Positions 21,866 through 33,683 of a stretch of 64,000 bases of DNA are shown here, one piece after another. The stretch covers positions 1,426,001-1,490,000 of the forward strand of contig JAFEVB010000007.1 in NCBI GenBank assembly GCA_032629725.1, given 5' to 3'. Origin of the DNA: Gremmenia infestans. Taxonomy: Eukaryota > Ascomycota > Leotiomycetes > Helotiales > Hamatocanthoscyphaceae. The position numbers and the translations under genes were made by a program. Within the stretch, counting starts at the first letter, position 1. Each line of letters opens with the position of its first letter. The notes under the pieces were generated by a model that did not search any database, was not told the DNA's origin, and saw only the letters and a list, made by a program, of their open reading frames with translations.

Positions 21866-23263
21866 TTATTTCTGGAAGTCCTTGGCCAGAATGCCGTCAC
21901 GCCAGACACCCCTGATATTGAGGGTAGCATCGATGTCGTCCAAAGGATTTCCTTCAAGCAGAACAAGGTCGGCCTTCAGTCCTTGAGCAATCTGTCCTCG
22001 ATCCTTCCAACCAAAGAGCTTAGCGGTCAATGCTGTTCCCGCGTGGAGAGCCTCTTTGGGCGAGAAGCCACACTCCTTGACAAGCAGATACAACTCCTGG
22101 TGGAACGACACACCCCATGCCGTTCCCAAACCCGGCCCAGCGGAATCGGAGCCCCTGAGAAGCGTCAGCACCATAACTCGCACCTTAACCAGTCTTCAAG
22201 CATCTATCACTCACACAATGATCGGGACCCCCTCAGCCTTCAACCTCCGCACCGTCCCATAGGCATTCTCCACCGTGGCCCCTTCACGCGAAAACCCCAT
22301 GCACCGGCACAGAGTTGCATGCCCCTTCTCAGTCAGCTTACCCTTCACCCGCTCATCATTCGCAAACCACTCTGCCAGCGCGGCCCCTTCCTTCGTGAAG
22401 CTCCCCAACACCGCTAGCGTCGGGTTGCACCATGCCCCGGCCTTCTTGTACCCATCCACGATCTCCTGGTTCACTGGCTCGTCCACGAACGTGTGCGCTA
22501 GCCCGTTGATCCCCAGCGACAGCATTTCCAGCGTGTCGGCGCGCGCGAGGCAGTGTGCGACGGCGACGTGCCCTGCTGCATGGGTTGCGGTGATCACAGC
22601 CTTCTGGATGTCGAGCGATGGCTTGGGGAAGACCTGCCCCATGGCGGCGCCGGACTCGTGCATTAGCTTGGTATAGTCAGCACCTCCTGCGGGCGACAGA
22701 TTGTGGGCGACGTAGGCTTCGGCATCGGTGGTGGAGGTGAGTTTAGGCCAGGTTGCAATTTCAGCGGCTGTCTATAGGATTGGACTTTAGCTCTGCGTTG
22801 AGGGGCAAAAGGCTTGCTATAGGGGAACCATCGCCCGAGGTCTCACCTCTTCGCTTTTGTCGTGCGCAGTTACTACAGCCATAGGCCACCCGCCATCAAT
22901 GGTCGCTGCCAAGCCGGCGGCTTTGAAGTCTGCGGCTTCGTCCTTCTTGTCAGCCGCGAGCTTCTTCAGCTTGTGCACATTGACCGTCTCGTTGTGCATA
23001 TCCATGACGGTGGTGATGCCGAACTTAAGGGACTGGTATAGTGCGAGTTCCTGGCCCTTGTCGGCATGGATGTGAGCGTCGATGAAGCCGGGAACTACGG
23101 TGTTTCCAGGCTTAGAGATTATGGGGACATCGGCATTGACTGGTGGTGGGCCGGCAGAAACGATTGAGATGAGTCCGTTTTTGACAACAATATAGCCCAC
23201 GTCGATAGTGTCAGTGCCTGTGAAAATGCGTATATCGGAGAGGATGAAGCGGGCTGGCCCCAT
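21866..23263 (-). CDS. Metal-dependent amidohydrolase (imidazolonepropionase-like)
   Basis: Three exons, complement(join(21866..22154,22215..22771,22847..23263)), 420 residues; donors GTGAGA and GTGTGAGT (used as GT|GTGAGT), acceptors CTATAG and TCTCAG. The start is the ATG at 23263 (MGPARFILSDIRIFTG). Metal ligands visible: the HxH motif in GFIDAHIHAD on strand 1 of the TIM barrel, His residues in VITATHAAGHVAVAHC, and Asp in GSDSAG near the end. The C-terminal beta-sandwich piece (GQIAQGLKADLVLLEGNPLDD) is typical of the family. It probably hydrolyses a C-N bond in a small cyclic or peptidic amide; the substrate cannot be read from sequence. There is no signal peptide. It is transcribed away from a Zn2Cys6 activator, its likely regulator. 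Confidence 0.88.
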
Positions 23264-24001
23264 TGTGAAAAATGTTGTAGATGCGATCGATATCAAAGTA
23301 TCGGAAGCTCCGTGGGTGGTTAGATGATTCTTGTACTTCTGTACTCGATCATTTTATACCCTAGATAGGCACTTCCTAACTACAATTCATGTGTGATGTA
23401 CCCAGAACTTGCTGAGGATATGTCCAATCGGGACTATTTGATTCTCAGTCTTCTCAGCTTCCACTTAGAGCAGGGGGGGGGGTTCAATTAACGTACTCTT
23501 CTTCTGTGATTTATAAGAGGAAAGTAGTTCAACAGGGAAAGCCGAAAGGCTCATCTGGGAAGTTGAACCACACTTTTGCGACATTTATTGACCTCCCAGA
23601 TACCTGAAAACCCCTACCGATTTACATATACTGGAAGCAAGTGGCGGTTTCCGACAGTCAAGTCCGACAGCATGCCCGACAACCCCGACAATTGTTTGTC
23701 GCTAAGCTGTCATAGCGGACCTAGTAGCCAATCATATAGTGGATTTTCCGAAGCCAATTCTCACAAAAGGGGCTTTCGCTTAATTCTCAACCACCGACAA
23801 ACTCACTCGTACCATTCCCGTTGCCGAACCCATCAAATAGCAGCTCAGGGCAGAAGGAAAGGCCAATGCAGGTTCCATAATACATCGACAGGTGCCTTTG
23901 GACCCCTACAAGCCACCTCTAATCTCATTGGAATATATTCGAATCATCTACAGGACTGACGACGCTAGTTTTGCTTAGCGGTCCCGATACAGACCGACAC
24001 A
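23264..24001. promoter_or_regulatory. Divergent promoter amidohydrolase / Zn2Cys6 activator
   Basis: A 738-bp head-to-head interval. It contains a G9 tract at about 23473 and several CGG/CCG half sites (for example near 23540-23660), the half site of Zn2Cys6 dimers. None is a clear inverted pair, so an operator is not claimed. Confidence 0.4.
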
Positions 24002-25849
24002 ATGGCGGCGGATGGCGGTCGACTACGTATAGCCTTCCAGGCATGCGTAATCTGTAAGAACAGAAAGAAAAAGTGTAACAGATCGTTACCGTCTTGTGGA
24101 TATTGCACCCGGTTAGTCACCCAAATTGTCATTCGCAATGGTGACAATGCTGACTAGCGTTGCAGAAAAGAGCTGGACTGTGTTTATGTTCATGTCGTCC
24201 CTACCGTCAAGAACTCCCATGCTGCGCCGGTTATGGGTGCATGGCCGTCTGTGAATGTCATCTCTTCTCGCATGGTCCTATCCGCAAAGTTACCGTCAGA
24301 CTCAGACCAGACAACGTTTGACCAGTTTAGTCGTCCCTTTCAATATATGTTTGGCCAAATTTGGTCTTTTACTGTCCAATGATTTCGCTCGGTTGATCGA
24401 TTGCATGTCTAGACACGTGGCTGACCAGCAGAAACCAGCGGTCAAGTGTATCTGGAGGTCCATGGTATCATTCGTGGGACAAGGCAATTCGTGGACGATA
24501 TCAGCGCCCGCTATTTCCGGGGTTTCAACTGCCACCTACCCATCATCTCCCGTACACGCTTCTGTAATAACCTCATCACTTTGGGAGCACCACCAGCCGC
24601 CGAATTCTCCGTATTGCTACTGACTATCTGCCTGATCACACATACTCCCGCACTTGGATATCATTCCGGACATGTAGCCACTGAATTGGTCGAACAACAG
24701 ACCCTTTATCTCACTGCGAGGTCCCTCTTTGCTCAGGTCCAGGTATCCTGCCCACCTTCCGTCCCTCTGATCCAAGCCAGTATTTTGCTAGCCGTGTATG
24801 AGTACATACATGGCCGCCCGGACGATGCATTTGTGACCATTGCAGGTAGTGCGCGGATGGCCTACGCGGCCCGAATCCACGTTCACGATCGTCATCGGAC
24901 ACAGATAGGACACACACCCGAACACAATGCGAATACCGACCTCCTACTGCAGGCTGAAGAATCAGCGAATACGTGGTGGGGAATTGTTATCTGTGAGCGG
25001 TATGTTTCTCCTAGTTTGCTTGTTGGAAAGTCATCGACACAAATTAATTTGAGGCCTTTCTGGTGACAGGACCTTCTTCAGCGAAATGACAGTGTTCGAC
25101 CAGCCGCTAGTTACTGTCATTCCTGGTGGAGATGCTCGACTGCCGACCGAACCTCAAGTCCTCGACCAGCTCGACATTTCGAACCCGGAGTCTCTACCCA
25201 ACATCCCCGTGTCTTGTCTGACGTCGCCAAAAGTTGGAGGATTTGGTCGAACAGCTCAAGCGACTTGTCTTTTGGATCAAGTCCGCAAAGGCTTTGACAC
25301 TGCAGACATTGATTCTAAGCTGCTCCAGCTGGACAGGCTGGATACCAATATCCAAGCCTTTCTTTCGTTGGTCATGCCGCAGTGCGAGGGGCAATCGGGT
25401 GTCTTTTGTGGAGCAGTAAATATCGCCATCAGGTGAGTCCATCGCTCTTTTTGCCTTTTCCATGGACATAAACTCTAACCCAGCCTGACTCCCCTTATAA
25501 TAGAGCTCTATTCTTGTTACATTTGCACATCCTCGGCCAGCCCCCGCAAGTTGTCGTAGCCAACTTTAAACCATTGGAGGAGTGGTACAAAAGATCGCAA
25601 GAAGCGCTTGACACAGTTACGAAGATGGTGGTCGATATTGCCGAGTGGCTCATGGCCTCATCCCCCGGAAACGCGGCGACGGACACGGTTGATGCGATGC
25701 CTCCAATGTACCCATATATTGCTCGCGCTGCGCTGAGGAATATTCATAACAGCACCCAAAGCGAAGATGTGGTTTGGGTGAGGAATGCCGAGGATGTGCT
25801 CCAGACATGTCTTGTCAAATACCTCCAACGTTGGACCAATGGAGCGTAA
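24002..25849 (+). CDS. Zn2Cys6 fungal transcription factor
   Basis: Probable gene-specific activator. The N-terminal binuclear cluster CVICKNRKKKCNRS-LPSCGYC ends with C in KELDC after the first intron (Cx2Cx6Cx6Cx2Cx6C). The middle-homology region is seen in ARYFRGFNCHLPIISRTRF, SVPLIQASILLAVYEYIHGR and the Trp-Trp motif in NTWWGIVICER. Proposed exons: 24002..24111, 24166..24363, 24439..24999, 25070..25432, 25504..25849 (525 residues). The introns at 24112, 25000 and 25433 are canonical. The second (24364-24438) is uncertain: a TGA at 24380 requires a break, but the donors there are weak (GTCTTT, or GTTTGG at 24349). A frameshifted allele is possible. It is divergent from the amidohydrolase. 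Confidence 0.85.
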
Positions 25850-26802
25850 GTGATGATTGCACCGTCCTGTTGCGATTATTATGGATATAATGTTGTCAGA
25901 AAGGGTAATACGCCATGAGCCAGAGACAGCTCTATCTCACCCCTAAAAAGGTATATACGATGTTTATATGATGATAACCAGTTTATTTACGATTGCAATC
26001 CCCCTGATATCTCCAAATGTCCAAATTAGGCATTATTATGGGTACACAGCAGCTACATATAATAAATCTATCACAAAACCGCCGCATTTTATAGAACAAA
26101 CAGGATCGCTCTTTTTCACTTATTATTACAGTATTCCTTATTTGGACGACGACTTGCGCCTAAAATGGCAGTAGGATGTTCCTATCGTACTCTATTGGAC
26201 TTCGGTTCCAATTTGAGTGCTACACACGTGATCCCCCATACTCCGCCTCCGCCGTACATCAGGGGAAGGGAAGGGAAGGGTTAGCAGCTGCAGTGCACGG
26301 ACACAGCTGCATCCGCTTTTCCTTAATGGGAGGGTCCATCAATAATGCCAGGTACGTACCGGAATACTTTATTTACTTTAGACCGAAGCTCCAACTTGCA
26401 TTCTTTATTCCATCCCCTTCCCCTTCCTACAAACAAAGTCTATCCTTTCAACTCGTCACATTATCGGAATTCTTCACCACTCGAAATCCAGCACTCAAAT
26501 TTGGTTTCCACCCAGTAGTTTTTTTTTAGAAGACATCATCCAATCGAATCTGTAACCGGAAGGGATAGTTTGACACGCACTGAAACGTCGAATAGCAAGA
26601 GTGTTGTAAGAGGATATCGCGCGGCACTCAACTCCCAGCAGCGCCACATCGTCACTAACCTCTGTAGACATTAGCAAAACGCTTGTCTTCTCTCTTCTGG
26701 ACCAAATTTGAAGCCAATCCACCGATACATCGATAACACAAACTGCTTCGATCATTTATATACTCGAGCGGGGACATTATCAAAGTACGAACGAACGGAA
26801 AT
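25850..26802. other. Intergenic spacer
   Basis: About 950 bp between two genes on the same strand, including the 3' flank of the factor gene and the RCR promoter. It contains a GGGAA repeat near 26261-26280. No gene is supported. Confidence 0.4.
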
Positions 26803-27448
26803 ATGGCATATTTAATCCACGCTCGTCAAAATCTCGATGACGGCGATGTTGAGTTCGAGGATGATAGGAGGACTGATTTCTGGTGGACGAGGGTACGTAA
26901 CGTGCGGAACCTCTGGATAACAAGCACCTAATAAGCATACAGACAGGTCAGATAGTTCGGTGGTCGATCTTCTTAGCCATCTTTACCTTGATTATGGCCT
27001 ACATAATCATCGGATACTGGCATGCAAAGAGGAGGATTAACAAAGGCCTGGCACCCCTCAAATATCACAGAGTAAGATCATTTCAACTTAACTACATGCT
27101 CAGATAGCTAACGTTGTACAGTGGCTTTTAAACAGACAACAACGAGCCAGATACGATCCCTTATACCAGAATCCCCCCGTGTACTATCAAACCTATCCTC
27201 CTCAAGATCAACAGTACGGCCTTCACTCGATGCCTCCACCGATGTACGACCCAAACGCTCCCTTACCACCTACATACCAACCACCAGCCGGAGCCACGAA
27301 AGTCGATCCATCGCAATGGGGAACAACTCAAAGACCAGCAGAAACGGGTGGGCCTTCTCCGGCGTACGAAGCACCGCCTGGACCACCTCCTCCAGCCGCT
27401 GTCCAAGCAAATCATACGGGCAGCACCAATAATCCATATAGACTATGA
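26803..27448 (+). CDS. RCR family membrane protein (chitin synthesis regulation, Congo red resistance)
   Basis: Three exons, join(26803..26892,26943..27071,27122..27448), 181 residues. The second exon must start at 26943 because the acceptor four bases further on would run into TAG. One transmembrane helix (SIFLAIFTLIMAYIIIGYW) is followed by the basic stop-transfer and RCR signature HAKRRINKGLAPLKYHRWL. The rest is a cytosolic Pro/Tyr/Gln-rich tail with PPPMYD, LPPTY and PSPAYEAPP; the first and second are PPxY-like and could bind a Rsp5/Nedd4 ligase. Yeast Rcr1/Rcr2 act at the ER, endosome and vacuole, affecting chitin deposition and permease turnover. The function here is inferred from family only. 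Confidence 0.88.
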
Positions 27449-27666
27449 GCTCCTCGCTGGCGGGGTTTAGGACTGGTACTTCGAAATATTGAATGTTTTA
27501 ATTTGTGACAAGTGGGCGTAATGGGTATTCCATTCTCGGACAGCACTGCTTGACGAAGGGTTGGGAGGCAAAGTACTACGTACTATCAGGAATAGACAGA
27601 ATAACAATAGTGAACACTACTCTACAAACATTTACTTCTTCCAGATAAGGACATGTATACAACACT

Positions 27667-28406
27667 TTATCCTAAATCCATAGCGTCTGGGTCATCGTCC
27701 GTAGCTGTCTGAGCTATTACAGCTGTTGGTTCCTCTGCCATTCTTTCAGTAGAAGTCGGCACATTTACATTGACATTGCCACGATACCAGTCTCGAGAAT
27801 CCAGACCATTCTCCACAGGTGTGATGATTGTCGGAGTCTTCCGGCTATCGTTGTTCCCTTTCTCCTGTTTCGCTCTTGCCCTGGCCCTTGTTTCAATGAT
27901 AGCTTTGCGCACGCTATCTTGTGCCTCGGGTACCGTCAGAGAGCTTGGGATATTATAGAGCACTAGCTGATTGTTCCCTGCTAATTCGCCGTCGCTGTTC
28001 GCTAGGATGGAGGGGGGTATTCGTGATACTTGGAGGTGCTTTTTGATATCAGGGAGGAAGACTAGCTTGCCATCGTCAGATTCGCCACTGTCTGATAGCT
28101 CAGCGTCGAGGTCATATATATAGACTTTATGCTTCGAGTCGTCCAGTTGCATTACATCTACATCTTTAAGAGCTGATGGTTTCCGGTCGGGTGGTGGGCT
28201 GTTGAAAGCTGGCTGTTCAACAGGAACGTAGAGCCGCTGGCCATCGCGCTCTGCAAGCCAGTTAGAAATGTTTGGTAAAGTAGAATTGGATTGACCAGAG
28301 AATACAAACCAAGATTGAGTAGACTCAGCCGTTTACTTAGTCGTTCACTGTTTTGGTTCTCCGCCTTTCGTTTCCTGACCCTACCTGGCGCTTGCAACTG
28401 CTCCAT
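27667..28406 (-). CDS. Uncharacterised protein, acidic, fungal
   Basis: Two exons, complement(join(27667..28250,28310..28406)), 226 residues; intron GTTTGT...TTGCAG. Not recognised. The N-terminus is basic (PGRVRKRKAENQNSERLSKR), and could be a nuclear localisation signal. Next come ERDGQRLYVPVEQP and an acidic HKVYIYDLDAELSDSGESDD segment, then HLQVSRIPPSILANSDGELA with NQLVLYNIPSS, which looks like a short conserved beta-rich piece. An Arg/Ala/Lys helix (IIETRARARAKQEKG) and a disordered acidic tail ending DDDPDAMDLG close it. It is divergent from alanyl-tRNA synthetase and shares a very short promoter with it. A nuclear role is only a guess. Confidence 0.78.
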
Positions 28407-28568
28407 CCCATCCCTCCTCCAACCAACACAACAAACCTCTCTACCGCAACAAAAGCAGATTCGCTCCAGAAACAAAGAAGAATTGACGTGCGCGTCGATT
28501 CAATTAAAGCAAAAGAGAAATACTTCGCGCAGGACGGTTATCGAGACTCGGGGAGCTGAGGCAGGCGG
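28407..28568. promoter_or_regulatory. Short divergent promoter
   Basis: Only 162 bp lie between the start of the minus-strand unknown gene and the upstream ATG of the synthetase gene, or 327 bp to its second ATG. Promoter elements and leaders must overlap. Confidence 0.45.
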
Positions 28569-31500
28569 ATGAATGAGCTGCGGTGTTGTGGAAGCCAGCT
28601 CCGACTCTCATTGAGTCAGAGAATATTCTGGAGACCTCCACCGGCACCCAACTTTCTGAGCGCGCACGTCACAACACCACTTTCGCAGACACCCAAATAT
28701 TACTGCAGGCACTTCTCGGTCTCTAGATTCAGAATGTCGGACACGCAGAAATGGACTGCGACGGTGGTCAGAAAGCAATTCTTGGACTTCTTTGAGGAAA
28801 AGGGTCACACTATTGGTATGTGGCGGGGTAATTTTTCTACAGAACGTTTATTCTCTTCAACGGATTTCTCACTTGGTTTGAGGTGCTCAATTGTAGTTTC
28901 TGATGATCTGGCTCTTGCTCTATTATCTTACGAGAACCATTCAGCTAATATGGGAGAATTACAGTGCCCTCGTCTTCTGTGGTCCCCCACAATGACCCTA
29001 CCCTCCTCTTTACCAATGCCGGTATGAACCAGTTCAAGCCAATCTTCCTCGGAACTGTAGGCAAGACCGACGATATGGCGCAGCTGAAGAGAGCGACCGA
29101 TTCGCAGAAGGTATACAACCCAAGTGCTGCTAGTAGAATGAGGGGCAGGCTGACGAGTCATAGTGTATACGTGCGGGCGGAAAGCATAATGATCTCGACG
29201 ATGTTGGCAAGGACAGCTATCACCACACCTTCTTCGAAATGTTAGGCAACTGGTCGTTCGGAGATTACTTCAAGCAAGGCGCTATTGAGATGTCCTGGGA
29301 GCTTCTTACAAAAGTCTATGGTCTCGACCCTGACCGTCTCTACGTTACCTACTTCGAGGGAGATAAGGCTGCTGGTCTTGAGCCAGATTTGGAGGCCAAG
29401 GATCTCTGGAGTAAAGTCGGTGTTGCAGATGACCATATTCTGCCCGGAAACATGAAGGACAACTTCTGGGAAATGGGTGACCAAGGTCCTTGCGGGCCTT
29501 GTAGCGAAGTGCACTATGACAGGCTAGGAGGCGGTCGAAATGCTGCTCATCTAGTTAACGAAGATGACCCAAATGTCCTGGAGATTTGGAACAATGTGTT
29601 CATTCAATATGACAGACAAAAGGACCGGTCCCTGAAAACTCTGCCTGCGCAGCATGTTGATACTGGTATGGGTTTCGAACGATTGGTCTCAGTATTGCAA
29701 GACAAGTCATCCAACTATGACACGGATGTCTTTTCGCCTCTTTTTGCGAGAATTCAGGAAGTTACAGGAGCTAGGTCATACTCTGACAAATACGGAAAAG
29801 ATGACGTTGACGGAATCGATACTGCCTACCGTGTAGTTGCGGATCACATTCGTCTGTTAACCTTTGCTATATCTGATGGAGGTGTGCCCAACAATGAAGG
29901 AAGAGGCTATGTCGTTCGGCGTGTGTTACGGCGAGGGTCTCGCTATGCTCGCAAATACTTCAACGCTGAGATTGGCAGCTTTTTCTCTCAGATTATCCCT
30001 GCGCTTGTTGCCCAAATGGGCGAACAGTTCCCGGAGATCAAGAAGAAAGAGCAGGATGTCAAAGAGATTTTGGACGAGGAAGAAGAGGCTTTTGCGAGAA
30101 CATTGGATCGTGGTGAGAAGATGTTCGAGAAGTACGCTGCTCAGGCCATTAAGACGAATACGAAGAAGCTCTCTGGTGCAGATGTTTGGCGTTTGTACGA
30201 CACGTTTGGTTTCCCAGAGGATCTGACTAAGATTATGGCTGAAGAAAGAGGTCTTGAGACAGATGATGCTGAAATCGAGATCGCAAAGGTGAAGGCTCGT
30301 GAGGCAAGCAAGTCTGTCAAGGAAGCTGCTCACACCTTTGCGAAATTGGACGTACACCAAATTGCTGAGCTAGACAAGATTGGAATTGTCAGGCCAAATG
30401 ACGACGCCAAGTTCTCGAAAGGCGACAGCAAGGGCAAGATTCAACTGATTTATGACGGCAAGGATTTCTTGAAGTCTACTGAGGCACTTTCATCGGGCAA
30501 GACTTTTGGTATCTTGCTGGATAAGACGAACTTTTATGCTGAGCAAGGAGGTCAAGTTTTCGATACTGGAAAAATGGTCATCGACGATGTTGCTGAGTTC
30601 AAGGTGTTGGACGTTCAGGCATATGGTGGATATATTATTCACAATGGTTATTTAGAGTATGGTAACCTAAAGGCTGGAGACGAGGTCATTTGCGAATATG
30701 ATGAGCTACGGAGATCACCTATCCGCAACAACCACACCGGAACACATATTCTGAATCATGCATTACGAGAGCACCTCGGTGACGACATCAACCAGAAAGG
30801 TTCTTTGGTCGACCAGGATAAGCTGCGCTTTGATTTCTCTCACAAGGCCCAAGTCACCAATCTAGAACTGAAAAAGATCGAGGACTCATCTAATTCCTAT
30901 ATCAAGCAAAACTGCAAGATATATGCAAAGGATGTCGATCTTGACACTGCAAAGGGCATTGAGGGTGTTCGTGCTGTCTTTGGAGAGACCTATCCCAACC
31001 CAGTCAGAGTGGTTTCGGTCGGTGTTGAAGTAGATACTCTGCTTGCAGAACCCCGAAATCCAGAATGGCGAAAGGTCAGTGTGGAGTTTTGTGGTGGTAC
31101 TCACGTAGACCAGACTGGTCTGATCAAGGATCTTGTCATTGTTGAAGAGAGCGGTATTGCAAAGGGTATCCGACGTATCATTGCCTACACTGGCGATGCT
31201 GCGCACGAAGTCCAAAGACAGGCACTTGAATTCGGCAAGCGTATTGAGGCTTTAGAGAAGATGCCACATGGCGTTGAAAAGGAGGCTGAAGTCAAGGCGA
31301 CGCAGCAAGACCTAAACCAGCTCACCATCTCAACACTGACGAAAGAGCAGTTGAAGACACGCTTTAGCAAGGTGCAAAAGGATGTTTTGGATGAGCAAAA
31401 GAAGAAGCAAAAGGCCGAATCAAAGACCGCGCTTGACACTGTCACCGGCCACTTCGCTGATAACAAGGATAGCAAGATTTTTATTGGCAAGCTACCTATC

Positions 31501-31848
31501 TCTGCGAATGCCAAGGCTGTCACCGATGTCATGAATCATTTCAAGACCAAGGCGAAGGACAAGTCTGTCTTTGTCTTTGCTGGAGATGATGGCCCTGTTG
31601 TGCATCATGGTGTCTATGTCGGCACTGTAAGTCTTTCCCTCTCTAATTGTAACATGACTAACATCATCTAGGATCATATATCTCAAGGTGTAAAAGCCGA
31701 GGAGTGGGTTGCTGCCGTGTCCGAAGTCGTAGGCGGTCGTTCTGGAGGCAAGGAACCCACGCGAACAGGCCAGGGCACGAAGCCGGAGAAGATCGACGAG
31801 GGGGTTGCGGTTGCGGAGAAGTGGTTCAAGGAGAAGCTTACGCTTTAG
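28569..31848 (+). CDS. ALA1: Alanyl-tRNA synthetase, cytosolic and probably mitochondrial
   Basis: Charges tRNA-Ala; class II synthetase. Exons join(28569..28815,28965..29110,29164..31626,31672..31848): 1010 residues from the first ATG, 955 from the in-frame ATG at 28734 (MSDTQKW), close to yeast Ala1. Catalytic core motifs: [40 protein letters not shown]. The editing/zinc domain has [11 protein letters not shown] (HxxxH) and [10 protein letters not shown] (CxxxH). The C-Ala region follows ([32 protein letters not shown]). The 55 extra N-terminal residues are rich in Arg, Ser and Leu, poor in acid, and end [10 protein letters not shown]: a good mitochondrial presequence. One gene with two starts would supply both compartments. 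Confidence 0.96.
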
Positions 31849-32458
31849 GTGTTATACCCTTTTATATGTCCGTTGGTCTGTGGGGAGGGAGGGTAGTTGC
31901 ATTATTTGTGGTTGGTTGGCTTGACATGCATTGGTTGTACAGTATTTCCGTCAAATAGGCGGTTTTGATGGAAATCATAGAGATATTTTGACGCTTTTGA
32001 GACATGAATAATGTGATGCCAACGAATGCCTACTATAGACATCTCCAAATATTTCCATTTTCAGAATAGAGCTTCATTGTACCTGCCAACACTGCGTTAT
32101 CGACTAAATTTTATATTCAAATCAAGAACCAGCGAGACAATGGTTCTTATTTTGGCGCATCGCACGTCTATGCTAGCGGTCTATATTTACATAGTTACTC
32201 ATGCTGATTTATCTAGGGCTGAAAAATTATAGCAAGCTTGAGCTTCAGCCAATCAAGTGTCTTTTCCAACAAGGTTGTAGCACGTGAGTCACTCAGCCTC
32301 GTCTCTTTTCTAAAAAGTTCAAGCAACTCGCAACCTCAAGTCCAACCATTTAAACCGCGACATCACACAACCACCACCTCAGTCGCTCATTTCAATCACG
32401 CGAGAAGCTGCACGACCATGCAATCATCCTAAGATAACCCACAACCCCATCACCCAAA
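31849..32458. other. Intergenic spacer
   Basis: 610 bp with the 3' flank of the synthetase gene and the RPP1 promoter. No gene or repeat recognised. Confidence 0.4.
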
Positions 32459-33496
32459 ATGCTCTACGATCTCAATGTCCCCTGGACCCCCAGCACCCCC
32501 CCGGCAGACCTCTCACGCACAATCTCCTTCCTCACCTCCCTAGGCTACCACACCCTCGCCCTAACGCACTCCCTCTCCGCGACCTCCATCCCCGCCCAAA
32601 TATTGAACCCCATCCCATCCACCCTCTCCCCTCTCCCAGCCAACACAACGCTGCTCCGCCGCCTCACACTCACGCTCTCAGACCCGACGCAGAACCACCG
32701 GCTGCCCGCTCTGGCCGCGGCGTACGATATATTAGCGCTACGCCCTACGACAGAGAAGGCGTATCTGGCGGCGTGTAATTCGATTACGGAGCATAGTATT
32801 ATTTCTCTAGACTTGACGCAGCGGTTCCCGTTTCACTGGAAGCCGAAACCGGCTATGACGGCTGTGGCGCGGGGGGTGCGGTTCGAGATCTGCTATGCGC
32901 AGGCGACGGGTGCGGGGATGGGGCAGGAGCAGAGGAGGAATTTTATTGGGAATGTGGTGGGGATTGTGAGGGCGACGAAGGGGAGGGGGTTGCTGATTAG
33001 TAGTGGTGGTGTTGCGGGGGATGTGTTGGGGGCGAGAGGCCCGGCTGATGTGTTGAATTTGCTGGGGGTGTGGGGACTGGGAAGGGAGAGAGGGACGGAG
33101 GGGATGGGGTGTAATCCTAGGGGAGTGGTGCTTAATGAGGGGTTGAAGAGGAGGGGGTTTAGGGGCGTGGTGGATGTTGTTGAGGGGGGTGAGAGGGCGG
33201 TGATTGAACAACAGAATAAGGGAGGTGCTGCTGTATCTGGATCTGGCGCTCAGGGTGCTGGGAAGAAGGAGAAGGGGAAAGGGAAGAGGGTAGCGGAGCA
33301 GGATGGTGCGGATGGGACGCCGGTTAGTAAGAGGCAGGCGAAGAGGTTGAAGTTGGAGGCTTTGAAGGCTGAGAAACAGTCGACACAGTCACAGAAAGAA
33401 GGTGGTTCTTTAAAAGATGCTATGTCTTTGAAGGAGAAAAGTACACTTAAAGAGTCAGATACACCTAGCACAATAAAAGAAAAAGCGAATGGCTAA
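32459..33496 (+). CDS. RPP1: RNase P/MRP protein subunit p30 (RPP1)
   Basis: Nuclear protein subunit shared by RNase P (tRNA 5' maturation) and RNase MRP (rRNA processing). Single exon of 345 residues starting MLYDLNVPWTP, the conserved N-terminus of the family. The p30 fold is a TIM-like barrel; LLRRLTLTL, YDILALRPTTEKAY, IISLDLTQRFPFHWK and RGVRFEICYA are recognisable strands and loops. GRGLLISSGGVAGDVLGARGPADVLNLLGV matches the conserved 'ISSGA...R.P.DV.NL' element. The last 120 residues are a Lys/Glu/Ser-rich tail (KKEKGKGKR, SKRQAKRLKLEALKAEKQ) that is probably disordered and nuclear-targeting. Codon use shifts from C-ending to G-ending halfway through the gene, without loss of frame. 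Confidence 0.92.
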   Translation: MLYDLNVPWTPSTPPADLSRTISFLTSLGYHTLALTHSLSATSIPAQILNPIPSTLSPLPANTTLLRRLTLTLSDPTQNHRLPALAAAYDILALRPTTEKAYLAACNSITEHSIISLDLTQRFPFHWKPKPAMTAVARGVRFEICYAQATGAGMGQEQRRNFIGNVVGIVRATKGRGLLISSGGVAGDVLGARGPADVLNLLGVWGLGRERGTEGMGCNPRGVVLNEGLKRRGFRGVVDVVEGGERAVIEQQNKGGAAVSGSGAQGAGKKEKGKGKRVAEQDGADGTPVSKRQAKRLKLEALKAEKQSTQSQKEGGSLKDAMSLKEKSTLKESDTPSTIKEKANG

Positions 33497-33683
33497 TCCT
33501 ATAATTTTTGGCTTTTTATACGAAGTGAATGATATATATCTACAGCTAAACTCGTGTCACCAGGACTCGAACCTTTCTAACTTTCCATTTTACAAACGAT
33601 ATTTGGTATTACCCCCTACAACACCCGAAACATTATTAATATCAACACCATTCAAGAAACCCATTCATTCATATAATATGCAA

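Noticed and set aside
22275..22676. Long plus-strand frames opposite the amidohydrolase
   Set aside because: Shadow of a clear multi-exon minus-strand gene.
33545..33640. Possible minus-strand tRNA: AGGTTCGAGTCCT resembles box B
   Set aside because: No box A, no matching 5' acceptor strand, weak T stem and no close T run; probably a fragment or chance.
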